Assembly (NCBI GenBank): GCA_002471575.1
Contig: DKQG01000029.1
Coordinates: forward strand, 188,634-252,633
Length of the DNA stretch: 64,000 bases
Direction: 5' to 3'
From: Alphaproteobacteria bacterium UBA7314
GTDB taxonomy: Bacteria > Pseudomonadota > Alphaproteobacteria > MPNO01 > UBA830
A model generated the notes under the pieces. That model was not told where the DNA came from. It ran no database searches and saw only the letters and a program-made list of their open reading frames with translations. The stretch's first letter is position 1, and every line of letters begins with the position of its first letter. The position numbers and the translations under genes are program-made. Shown one piece after another: positions 43,850 to 51,775 of this stretch.

Positions 43850-44337
43850 CTAGGCCGCTGTCGGTTGCGCGGAAGGATCTTTGCGCCGACGCCGCTACAG
43901 CATCCAGTTCAGCGCCAAAAGCATAATAGCCAGGATAGCTCTGGCGTCGGGTGATAGTATGGCCTCTATCGGGCTCACCTTTCTCTGCGAAATACTGTCG
44001 CGCCATTTTGAGCGCGCTTTCTGCACCCTCCCAACCGCCTGACGTCAAATAGACGCGCGACAGATCGCACGGAGCGATCGTCGTAAGCCGATCCGCCAGT
44101 TCTTCGGCAACTTATGACGTTCAGAAGGCCGTGTGGGCGAACAGAATTCGGTCCAGCAGCAAGAAAGGCGCGTTTGACTTCTTCGTCAGAGTGCCACCGG
44201 GCAAGGTACCGGAGCGCCGCCACAAGCATCGGGATACTCGTTGCCGTATTTCTCGTAGACATGCATGCCATCACGCCTAGGAACCACCGACAGCGTCTAT
44301 TTCGGGAACCGATCAAAAACGTGATGCATGTCAGAAG
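43850..44337 (-). pseudogene. decayed class-III aminotransferase (N-terminal third)
   Basis: Minus-strand pieces in different frames rebuild the start of a PLP-dependent class-III aminotransferase. MHHVFDRFPK, a stop, then DGMHVYEKYGNEYPDACGGA come first; after a shift GHSDEEVKRA-like text appears as RWHSDEEVKRAF. Another frame then reads VAEELADRLTTIAPCDLSRV and VYLTSGGWEGAESALKMARQ, then AEKGEPDRGHTITRRQSYPG, the classical (S/G)GSEAxExAxKxAR and SYHG region, with Ser-Glu changed to Trp-Glu and His to Pro. The PLP-lysine region and the C-terminal two thirds are absent. It has at least two stops and two frameshifts. Confidence 0.72.
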
Positions 44338-44413
44338 TCCGTTGGCGCGAAGGGGTGGTTTGGGTAGGATGCCACGCCGCATCCGTCTCACCAAGAGCCA
44401 ATCAGGACGCGCT

Positions 44414-44929
44414 ATGAATTTGAAAGACCATATCCGTTCGATCCCGGATTTTCCAATGCCGGGTATTCTTTTCTATGACATCTCCACGCTGCTGCAACAT
44501 GCAGAAGCCTGGCAGACGACCGTGGATCGCCTGACCGAGGAGATCGGGCCTTATAAGCCTGACCGCCTTATCGGAATTGAATCGCGAGGTTTCTTGGTAG
44601 CAGCGCCACTGGCTTTGCGGCTTGGGATTGGGTTCACGATGGTTCGGAAGCGAGGCAAGCTCCCGGGTGAGACCATCGCGCATACCTACGACCTCGAATA
44701 CGGCACCGACACCATAGAAATCCAGTCCGACGCACTGCACCACGGGCAAAAAGTGGTTTTGATGGACGATCTGCTGGCGACGGGTGGTACCGCCGCAGCA
44801 GCCGTCGAGCTAGTTCGCAGCGTAAGGGCTGACGTCGTGGCGTCTGCATTTATCGTCGAACTGAATTTCTTGCGGGGGCGCGACCGTCTCGACGTGCCCA
44901 TCCACTCGCTTATCGGCTTCGACCAATAG
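44414..44929 (+). CDS. apt: adenine phosphoribosyltransferase
   Basis: This is 171 residues from the ATG at 44414 (AGGA 9 bases upstream); the open frame runs further upstream only as an antisense shadow of the dead aminotransferase. The start MNLKDHIRSIPDFPMPGILF and RLIGIESRGFLVAAPLALRL are diagnostic; the PRPP loop is KVVLMDDLLATGGTAAAAVE. It converts adenine + PRPP to AMP in purine salvage. The 3' end is convergent with the ubiD-like gene, 2 bases apart; a 6-bp stem TACCGC/GCGGTA (44933-44948) lies at the junction without a T-run. Confidence 0.93.
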   Translation: MNLKDHIRSIPDFPMPGILFYDISTLLQHAEAWQTTVDRLTEEIGPYKPDRLIGIESRGFLVAAPLALRLGIGFTMVRKRGKLPGETIAHTYDLEYGTDTIEIQSDALHHGQKVVLMDDLLATGGTAAAAVELVRSVRADVVASAFIVELNFLRGRDRLDVPIHSLIGFDQ

Positions 44930-44931
44930 GC

Positions 44932-46536
44932 CTACCGCTCTGGCGGTACTGCCGCGAATTCAGAATCTCTCAAGCAGAACTTTCCTTCCGGATCTTGCCA
45001 TAACTCGCCGCTTTCATGCAGCATGCCAATGGCGCGGGTCACTGCCTGAAAGCCGTGAGCAACGAACCTCTCGCACAGATCGGCGAAATAGAGTGGCTCT
45101 TCCGTGATCAGAGCATGGATCTGCTCCGCCAGTTGTTCCGGCGGAATTTCTCGGATGGGCTGCGCTGGACGATCCGAACCGCCGATGAAATCATCGAGCT
45201 TGACCTCGTCTGCATACGCATAGGCGATACGGTGGAACCGCTCGCGCGGCACGTTATCCGGGATCGTCGCATCGATGCCCATCTTCGCCGTGGTCGGCAC
45301 GCGGGAATACGGCCCCGGAGGCGGCAGGCTGGGGTCGAGCGGTTTGGACCTTGCGCCGGAAATGATCACCACGTCCCGGTCGGCTTGGACCCGGGTTGCA
45401 ACCGCCCATTCCACATCGACGTGATCGAATACGTCGATATCGTGATCGACCACAGTGACGTGCTTCATGTCCGCCACCGACAACGCGGCGGTGATGGCAT
45501 TCTTGCCGTCGCCCGGCAACGGCTTGATCGCGACGATCGCATGCCAGTGGCAACACCCGCCCGGGGTGATGTTGACGGCGGTGACGTTGACGCCAGCCTC
45601 GTCGAGCACGCGTCGCACGTTGGCCTCATAAATCGGGCCTGACGGCCAGATGTTTTCCCACGGCATGTGCAGTGCGTAGTACACGGGATTCTTTCGCATA
45701 GAGACCGCCTTGATCCGCACATGCGGATTCCAGTGCAGTCCACCCATCAGACGGGTGAATTCGCCGAAGCGGCCTTCCGGCTGGGTCCAGCCAGTGGGAA
45801 GGATTTCCGCTTCCAGCACGATTTCGGCATCAGCAATGCACGGCATGTCTATTGTCTGACACTGGGTCAGTGGCACGCCCTTGCCGCGCATGCCGCCGGC
45901 GATGCCAAGCTCGCTGACGCCGGCGCGGGCCTTGTACGTCGAACAGATCAGCTCGAAAGGATGGGTACCGATATTGATCGAGATCGGCAGCGGTTCTCCC
46001 TTTTCATACGCCTTGGCGGCATAGCGATGGAGATTGTTGGGGGTAACGATATCGATCCCGGTCAGGTTCTTTTCCTTGACCAGAAACCGGTAAACGCCGG
46101 CATTTATGGCCGAGTTCTCGTCCTCGTCGGGATCGCGGGACAAGGTGATCCCTGCGGTAATCATGGGCCCTCCGTCAAGCACGGAAAATAACGGCACCGG
46201 CATCGAATACAGGTCGACGTCGTCGCCTTCCAGGTAGACTTCCCGTGCAGGACCAGTATTCACGAATTCGGGCTCTATCGGCCGATCCAAGCCGTCCCGC
46301 AGGCGCCCTTCGATATCGGAGAACTCGCAACCGGCGGCGATTGCTAGACGTTCTCGGCTGTTTGTAACTCCGGATATTACGGGCATGTCGTAGCCTATGA
46401 CGCTGGTAAACATCAGCGCCTTGTCTGACTGATCGACAAGTGCTGCGATATGCCGGATATCGACGGGTTTTTCGATTTCGATCAATTCATCCGCCGCACG
46501 CAGCTCGTCTATTAGTTCGCGAAAGTCTTCGGCCAT
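44932..46536 (-). CDS. UbiD-family decarboxylase
   Basis: This is 534 residues, full length for the prenylated-FMN UbiD family. N-terminal FRELIDELRAADELIEIEKP, the central INIGTHPFELICSTYKARAG and ILPTGWTQPEGRFGEFTRLM (metal/prFMN-binding core with the conserved Glu), and HVTVVDHDIDVFDHVDVEWA with ATRVQADRDVVIISGARSKP are present. The last ~60 residues are an extra domain. UbiD enzymes remove or add carboxylate on aromatic or unsaturated acids. No ubiX partner is in the window, and the extension suggests a catabolic paralogue rather than ubiquinone UbiD. The substrate is unknown. Confidence 0.85.
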   Translation of the reverse strand: MAEDFRELIDELRAADELIEIEKPVDIRHIAALVDQSDKALMFTSVIGYDMPVISGVTNSRERLAIAAGCEFSDIEGRLRDGLDRPIEPEFVNTGPAREVYLEGDDVDLYSMPVPLFSVLDGGPMITAGITLSRDPDEDENSAINAGVYRFLVKEKNLTGIDIVTPNNLHRYAAKAYEKGEPLPISINIGTHPFELICSTYKARAGVSELGIAGGMRGKGVPLTQCQTIDMPCIADAEIVLEAEILPTGWTQPEGRFGEFTRLMGGLHWNPHVRIKAVSMRKNPVYYALHMPWENIWPSGPIYEANVRRVLDEAGVNVTAVNITPGGCCHWHAIVAIKPLPGDGKNAITAALSVADMKHVTVVDHDIDVFDHVDVEWAVATRVQADRDVVIISGARSKPLDPSLPPPGPYSRVPTTAKMGIDATIPDNVPRERFHRIAYAYADEVKLDDFIGGSDRPAQPIREIPPEQLAEQIHALITEEPLYFADLCERFVAHGFQAVTRAIGMLHESGELWQDPEGKFCLRDSEFAAVPPER

Positions 46537-46623
46537 TTTTCCATTGTCCCGTTTATTGATCTATGTGACGGGAACCATACAAGATTAGGGTCATCGTCGG
46601 AACACAGGCGCCTGAAGGCGCAC

Positions 46624-46764
46624 TTAACCCTGTCTGCGAGAGAGTTTTATGAGGGCTGCCGACGCGCTGAGCACCGCCGCCATCAAAAACAGTGCGGAAA
46701 GCAGAACCAGTTCCGCGAGACGAAAGGGCGTTAAGTCCAGAATCTGTGCTGTCCTTACGCTCAT
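46624..46764 (-). CDS. 46-residue single-helix membrane protein
   Basis: This is a short frame not previously long enough to stand out: ATG at 46764 with a strong AGGAG 9 bases upstream, stop at 46624. The product MSVRTAQILDLTPFRLAELV continues with a hydrophobic segment (LLSALFLMAAVLSASAALI) and ends KLSRRQG, a typical small inner-membrane protein with a positive inside tail. It lies alone between ubiD-like and the MFS gene. The function is unknown; the good ribosome site is the main support. I see nothing else in 46537-46929 beyond the MFS leader. Confidence 0.5.
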   Translation of the reverse strand: MSVRTAQILDLTPFRLAELVLLSALFLMAAVLSASAALIKLSRRQG

Positions 46765-46929
46765 TTCGTGTCATCTCCTTATTGATTGCTCGCTGCCTGT
46801 CGATTATCAGATGTAGGATTGTCGCGTTCTTAACAACACAGGTTCAAGCGGATGTCATCTGTGGATAATAGAATGTGATTTCCCGGCGGCGGCATAATCA
46901 AGCCCACGCCAACAAGGATCTTCGAAAAG

Positions 46930-48120
46930 ATGACCTCCATTTCCCCGACGATCACGGGTCGCGAAATCCACGCCATCAGCCTTGTCGGGTTCGGCCACTT
47001 CCTGAGCCACTTTTACATGTTTGGGCTGACGCCGCTGTTCGTGGTGATCGGTGCCGAATTCGAAGTGTCATATCTGCAGCTTGGTGGAATTCTGACGGCC
47101 TACAACATTGCGTCGGGCGTTCTTCAGACGCCGATGGGAGTCCTGGTGGATAAATTCGGCGCGCGCCGGGTGCTGATCGGCGGCCTTTTCGTCACGTCAT
47201 CTGCTTTTGCCCTTTCCGGTTTCACATCGTCATACTGGGAATTACTGGTCCTGTTTTTCATTGCCGGCGCGGGCAATAGCGTCTTCCATCCCGCCGACTA
47301 CGTGATCCTGACAGCCTCAGTGGACGATTCGCGCCACGGACGGGCCTATTCGATGCATTCTTTCGGCGGCTCGCTGGGTACAGCGGCGGGTCCCGCCGTG
47401 ATGGCGGCCCTTATGACGATGACAGACTGGCGTACCGCGCTGGTGATCTCGGGCGCAGTCGGTATCTGTCTGTGCCTAGTCTTCGTGTTTTCCGGCGACG
47501 CCCTGCGAGAGGACGCGGCGGCCAAGCAGAAGACCAAATCGGAGACGCCGCTGCGGTCGATGATCAATCGGGGGGTCATACTGCTGTTCCTGTTCTACGT
47601 TCTGACCTCGTCCGCCAATATCGGCCTGACCGCCTTCGCGCCGATCTATCTGCCAGCGCTATACGGCGTCACGGTGGAAACCGCAGCGTATATCTTGTCG
47701 GTGCTGCTGTTCAGCAATGCGTTGGGTACACTGTTCGGGGGCTGGCTCGCCGACAAAACACCACGGCACGACCTGGTATTAGTGGTTTCATTTTCCATAT
47801 ACGCCACATTGCTGGCGATTGTGGGAACCGCCCTGCTTCCGGTCTTCCTAGTTGTGGGCGCCTTCATGTTGGGTGGCTTCGTGCGCGGCATCGTCAATCC
47901 GTCACGCGACATGATGGTACGGGAGGTCGCGCCGGCCGGCGCGCTGGGCACCGTGTTCGCATTCGTCAGTACAGGTTTCAACGTTGGCCAGGGTATTGCT
48001 CCGCTGGCCTATGGCGCGCTGCTGGACGGCGAATTGACCAACGAATTGCTGTATCTGTCGGCGGCCTTCATGGTGGCGTCGATCCTGCTATTGCTGTTTT
48101 CCCGCAACCGGTCGCTATAG
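46930..48120 (+). CDS. MFS transporter
   Basis: This is 396 residues with about 12 predicted helices. The loop between helices 2 and 3 carries the MFS motif as GVLVDKFGARRVLIGGLFVT, repeated in half two as GGWLADKTPRHDLVLVVSFS. GREIHAISLVGFGHFLSHFY and GAGNSVFHPADYVILTASVD resemble sugar-phosphate/fosmidomycin-resistance (Fsr)-like or hydrophobic-compound transporters. The start at 46930 follows AAGGATC. The substrate is unknown. It is followed on the same strand by the dead ABC transporter. Confidence 0.87.
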   Translation: MTSISPTITGREIHAISLVGFGHFLSHFYMFGLTPLFVVIGAEFEVSYLQLGGILTAYNIASGVLQTPMGVLVDKFGARRVLIGGLFVTSSAFALSGFTSSYWELLVLFFIAGAGNSVFHPADYVILTASVDDSRHGRAYSMHSFGGSLGTAAGPAVMAALMTMTDWRTALVISGAVGICLCLVFVFSGDALREDAAAKQKTKSETPLRSMINRGVILLFLFYVLTSSANIGLTAFAPIYLPALYGVTVETAAYILSVLLFSNALGTLFGGWLADKTPRHDLVLVVSFSIYATLLAIVGTALLPVFLVVGAFMLGGFVRGIVNPSRDMMVREVAPAGALGTVFAFVSTGFNVGQGIAPLAYGALLDGELTNELLYLSAAFMVASILLLLFSRNRSL

Positions 48121-48148
48121 AGGCGCTTACACACCTGCCCGGCATGCG

Positions 48149-48852
48149 ATGCGATCCATTCATAGGCTGTCCGGCGTCTACAGAACCTATGGCGATACGG
48201 TCACGCTTGCCTTAACCGATATCGAAATTCCGGATGAAAAAATCATCGTCCTGCGTGGGCCCAGCAGATGCGGAAAATCCACGCTGGTGCGCATCATCAA
48301 CGGGCTGATCGCGACCGATAGTGGGGAGGTCGAAGTCAGCGGCGAAGCGATCACACCTGACACCGCTCGAAGGCTGCGCCGCCGCATGGAATGCGTTATC
48401 CTGGGAGGCGGCCTGTTCCCGCATATGACGGCGTCGCGCAACCTGACGCTCATGGCCCGCCGGCCGTCGTTGCTCTGTTACTGCGCAGCCTTTTTGCCGA
48501 TCGTGTGGAACACACAGGAGGGATTGCTCGGCATCAATCCGGCGATCATCGAATCCGCCCGCGACATGGTACCGGCCGAGGGCGTGAAGCTGCTTTAGGT
48601 GGAATTGCCGCTAGCGACGAGATCGATCATGGCGGGAGCTAGACATGGGCGGTCATAAACTCGGCCCCGCCGCGTTGGGCACCCTGGTCGGGGGCGGGTG
48701 CCCGCGGGCAGCAGGTCTTTACGGGCGTCCGTCTGGACGACACGACTCTAATTCTGGAAGGCGTTATAGACGCCGCCGTTATGGCCTTGGCGACGCAGGG
48801 ATTATTCGAACTCGCAGACCGGGCCCTTGTTCTGCGGCGTGTCCGCGGCTAG
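48149..48852 (+). pseudogene. decayed osmoprotectant-type (OpuB/Pro-like) ABC transporter, ATPase fused to permease remains
   Basis: An apparently intact 149-residue frame is chimeric. Its first part is an ATPase N-terminus: IVLRGPSRCGKSTLVRIING (Walker A), DSGEVEVSGEAI and GGGLFPHMTASRNLTLMARR. It then jumps, without the signature, Walker B or H-loop, into permease sequence (YCAAFLPIVWNTQEGLLGIN, PAIIESARDM), and stops at 48598. The permease tail is found after a shift: VFTGVRLDDTTLILEGVIDA and AVMALATQGLFELADR, ending at 48852. So a deletion fused the two genes and further shifts followed. The substrate-binding gene is absent. This uptake system for betaine-like solutes is dead. Confidence 0.75.
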
Positions 48853-48859
48853 GCGCACC

Positions 48860-49099
48860 CTACCCTGTTTCCGCCTTGCGCAGGCGTATCTTAAAGATTT
48901 CGCCGACCTGCTCGATATTGACGAGTGAATGCCCGGTTTCCCGGCAAAACGCCTCGAAATCTGCGGGTGCCGCTGTGTCGGTCGCGAATACATCCAGCAA
49001 CTTGCCGGCGTCGACATCCTTCAGCATCTTCCGCGCGCGCAACACAGGCAACGGACAGCGCAACCCGGTTGCATCCAGAATCGTCAGATCATCAGACAT
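48860..49099 (-). CDS. tusA: TusA-family sulfur carrier
   Basis: This 79-residue protein has the family block DATGLRCPLPVLRARKMLKD, with the active CPxP Cys, and DTAAPADFEAFCRETGHSLV at the usual spacing. It would relay persulfide sulfur to tRNA 2-thiolation, Moco or other pathways. Its start overlaps the end of the YggT-like gene by 8 bases on the same strand, so the two are co-transcribed. No other tus gene is in the window. Confidence 0.9.
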   Translation of the reverse strand: MSDDLTILDATGLRCPLPVLRARKMLKDVDAGKLLDVFATDTAAPADFEAFCRETGHSLVNIEQVGEIFKIRLRKAETG

Positions 49100-49397
49100 T
49101 CGCGCTCAGTGCGTCGGAATGAGAATCTGATAGATCGCCGCCGAGACCTCGTCCTCCATCGGGAAATAATACATGCCGCGGAACCAAAAGCTGTATTAAG
49201 AAACCGGGCGTAATCACCCGGAATGCCGGTATCAGCGGATTGGTTGAACGCACGAAGAATTTCATTAAGAAGAAGCTCGAGTTTTCCGGCGGGAAGATGT
49301 GCTTTGAAACGCGGCCGACCAGCGTCCACATGACCAGAGCCAAAATATAATAAATCGCGATCACCCAATTCGGGAATGTCGCGGCAGAATTTTCCAT
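49092..49397 (-). CDS. YggT-like small membrane protein with aberrant tail
   Basis: This is 101 residues from an ATG at 49397 (weak ribosome site). The first hydrophobic helix WVIAIYYILALVMWTLVGRV is followed by FFLMKFFVRSTNPLIPAFRV and ITPGFLIQLLVPR, the R-x-(T/S)NP-x-IxxxRxITP pattern of YggT-like proteins. After about residue 70 the expected second helix is replaced by a Gly/Asp/Ser-rich sequence, while another frame there reads MYYFPMEDEVSAAIYQILIP. This may be a frameshift near 49160-49170 in the C-terminus. The start of tusA lies within the last 8 bases. Confidence 0.5.
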   Translation of the reverse strand: MENSAATFPNWVIAIYYILALVMWTLVGRVSKHIFPPENSSFFLMKFFVRSTNPLIPAFRVITPGFLIQLLVPRHVLFPDGGRGLGGDLSDSHSDALSANV

Positions 49398-49460
49398 GAC
49401 CGGCTTTATACGAAAAACTGGGGCGGAAATACATCCGAACCCGGCTTGCGACATTTCGGT

Positions 49461-49703
49461 TCAAACTAAGTGAGCCGGATCGAGGATCGTCTTACCCAAA
49501 GGCTCGCGGATTTCGTTCACCATCGTTTGCGTTTCCGCGTCCAGCTCCGGTGTCACCAGGCTGACAGGCACGCCGATCATGACGAAGCGCAGATGATCGA
49601 TGTCTCACAACGGCACCCCGCCGGCCCAAGGGTAAAACAGCGAGGCTTTCCCGGCGACAAAGCCGCAGATCAGGCCGCCGCGTGGTCCCGGGATCTGTTT
49701 TCA
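49461..49703 (-). pseudogene. decayed sodium:solute symporter (SSS/ActP-like), C-terminal piece
   Basis: A minus-strand frame reads GGLICGFVAGKASLFYPWAG, GVPL, a TGA, then DIDHLRFVMIGVPVSLVTPE and LDAETQTMVNEIREPLGKTI, ending at 49461. The end VTPxxDxETQxMVxEIRxPxGK is typical of the C-terminus of acetate/monocarboxylate symporters. All upstream helices are missing and one stop interrupts the rest. It lies directly beside the tRNA-Gln gene, where the upstream part may have been cut away. Confidence 0.62.
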
Positions 49704-49719
49704 TCGGAGGGAAAAACGC

Positions 49720-49794
49720 TGGCTGGGGCGGCAGGGATCGAACCTGCGAATCACGGGATCAAAACCCGTTGCCTTACCACTTGGCTACGCCCCA
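49720..49794 (-). tRNA. tRNA-Gln (anticodon TTG)
   Basis: This is a 75-nt cloverleaf. Acceptor TGGGGCG pairs with CGCCCCA, discriminator G, CCA encoded. The D arm is TAGCCAAGTGGTAAGGCA, the anticodon stem-loop ACGGG-TTTTGAT-CCCGT has TTG at 34-36 (reads CAA), and the T arm is GCAGGTTCGATCCCTGC. Confidence 0.95.
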
Positions 49795-50129
49795 ATCCAG
49801 CGCGACGAGAACATATCGGATCACATGCCCTCTATGCAACGCTCGCTTGCGGATATTTGAAAACGAAAGTCCCCCGCAGCCATCTCTCAGGAGCCGAATC
49901 AACCGACCGAACAACCGAAACTGCGAAATCTGCCGCCCCGGCTTCCGGCGCGGGCGTTTAAAACACGCTAAGCCATCGGGGTGGCCGTTCTTTCACCCCT
50001 GCTCGCCAGAAGCCTAGGGCTGCTTGTAAAGATGTCATCAATGGACGCACCTATCCCTTCCCGGACGGCCGCCGAAAGGCTGGACCGGGCGCCAGCATCC
50101 TGATCGGCATAGCTCAAACCGCCTTCCGT

Positions 50130-50601
50130 CCCGGACGAGGTCAGCACCATCCCCAAACTTGCGAACTCCGGCAATGCGAGGGCGCAGCACGACCTTGGCA
50201 TGTTGTACCTCTCCGGTCATCACTTTCCGAAGGATCCGGCGCGGGCCGCCTTCTGGTTTGAAATGGCGGCCATCAGGAAGCTGGCCAACGTACAGTTCAA
50301 CTTCAGCGTTCTCCATCAGCGCGGCGAGGGCGTCACCAAAAACGACCGGGTGGCTTTTACTGAAGCGCGGCCGAACAGGGTATTGCGCGGGCCCAGCACA
50401 ATCATACGACCGCCTATGCCAACGGTCTGGGGACCAACGTCAGCTATACCGGCGCGTTCAAATGGATGACTAGGGCCACCGAAGCGGGACTGAGCGCGTC
50501 GCAATACAGCCTTGCATCATAGTACGAGCTTGGGTTCGCGTTGAGTGAGCCGGAGCCGGAATTGGCGCGTGAATGCTCTGAGCGCACCGCATCGAAAATC
50601 G
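50130..50601 (+). pseudogene. decayed Sel1-repeat protein
   Basis: In one frame the plus strand reads LANSGNARAQHDLGMLYLSG, DPARAAFWFEMAAIRKLANV and HQRGEGVTKNDRVAF, i.e. Sel1 repeats (A-x-x-Q-x-x-L-G-x-x-Y-x-x-G pattern). It then shifts at about 50360 to AAEQGIARAQHNHTTAYANG and TGAFKWMTRATEAGLSASQY, with SLAS-stop-YELGF at 50519-50521. A stop and a frame change separate the repeats, and no start or signal sequence is seen. Downstream to 50872 the sequence is not recognisable. It was probably once a paralogue of the exported Sel1 protein at 14103-14768. Confidence 0.68.
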
Positions 50602-50872
50602 CCTGGCGGCACGCGCCTCAGCGGAGCCGAGGAACGTGTCCTCTTGGCCTGTCGAAAATCAGGAGATTATGGAAATTCAGTCGCTTCCGGATACGATGAA
50701 TTTCAATTCGGGCGTAGTCGACGGCAGCCTTGGGTGCCGCCCCCTCGGCGCGATAAAGCTCTATCAGCAATTTGGGGGCTGGAGACGGACTGGAAAACCA
50801 GGCAGGCGCTGCTCAAAGATCTGCGCGCCGTCCTGGCAACGATGTCCGGAAAAAAGTGGCCACTGGAAAATT

Positions 50873-51769
50873 TCAGCCAGTCTGAATTTCTACCCGATGT
50901 TCACGGAAACGAGTCGCCGTACACCACCAGTCAGGGTGCCGCGCGCGGATGGAAGCCACTGCAGCCTCGGCCGTCGCGGAGTCGGCGAACAGACCGAAGC
51001 ACGTACCGCCACTGCCCGACAAGCGAGCCAGTGCACATCCATCGGATCTGGTCAGTTCTGTCAGCGCGTCGTCGATGATCGGCGACACGGTGCAGGCGGC
51101 AGCTGAAAGGTCGTTGGCACAGTCCTGGAGCGCAGCGACGAAGGTATCGAAACCGACTGGCCTCGACCAAGCGGCACTGTCTGAAAAAATTTCTTCTCGC
51201 GCAGCGAATACGGAAGGCGTCGCAACAGCCTCTCCGCCGTTCACCAGCACGACCGCGCAGGGCGGAAACGGATCGACCGGGGTCACAGTCTCCCCAATAC
51301 CGGTCATACGGCAGCTTGCGCCCGCGATGCAGACAGGTACATCGGCTCCGACAGACAACCCTATCTCCGAAAGCCGCGCATCGTCGAGATCGAGACACCA
51401 AAGCCGCGACAGGATACGCAGCGCAGCCGCTGCGTCCGCCGAACCGCCGCCAATTCCAGAGGACACCGGCAGGTTTTTCGTAAGGGTCAACACTGCACCA
51501 GCACGGATCCCGGACGCATCCCGCAGCAATCGCGCTGCCCGAAGGATCAAATTATCGGTATCGCTACCGTCCAGCCCCGAGGCAAAAGGTCCGTTGATGC
51601 GCAGCGTCAGATCGTCGCCGGGTTCGGCGACCAGGCGATCACCTAATTCCGTGAAGCCCACCAAACTGTCCAGCAGATGGTAACCGTCTTCGCGGCGCCC
51701 GTTGACGTGAAGGAAGAGGTTGATCTTAGCCGGAGCGTCGAGGGTGATGCGGTGATCGTTTTCCGGCAC
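50873..51769 (-). CDS. ispE: 4-diphosphocytidyl-2-C-methyl-D-erythritol kinase
   Basis: This 298-residue GHMP kinase of the MEP isoprenoid pathway phosphorylates CDP-ME. The start motif ITLDAPAKINLFLHVNGRRE and DGYHLLDSLV are diagnostic; the ATP glycine loop is PVSSGIGGGSADAAAALRIL; ALARLSGSGGTCFGLFADSA is the third GHMP motif. It lies 6 bases downstream of the TPR lipoprotein gene on the same strand. The length is normal. It supplies precursors that the polyprenyl synthase at 29517 would use. Confidence 0.95.
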   Translation of the reverse strand: MPENDHRITLDAPAKINLFLHVNGRREDGYHLLDSLVGFTELGDRLVAEPGDDLTLRINGPFASGLDGSDTDNLILRAARLLRDASGIRAGAVLTLTKNLPVSSGIGGGSADAAAALRILSRLWCLDLDDARLSEIGLSVGADVPVCIAGASCRMTGIGETVTPVDPFPPCAVVLVNGGEAVATPSVFAAREEIFSDSAAWSRPVGFDTFVAALQDCANDLSAAACTVSPIIDDALTELTRSDGCALARLSGSGGTCFGLFADSATAEAAVASIRARHPDWWCTATRFREHRVEIQTG

Positions 51770-51775
51770 GCGGGT

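Noticed and set aside
44933..44948. stem TACCGC-TCTG-GCGGTA as a terminator
   Set aside because: Short stem with no T-run, lying inside the coding end of the ubiD-like gene.
49682..50017. plus-strand frame GGRDRTCESRDQNPLPYHLATPQ
   Set aside because: False protein from the complement of tRNA-Gln.
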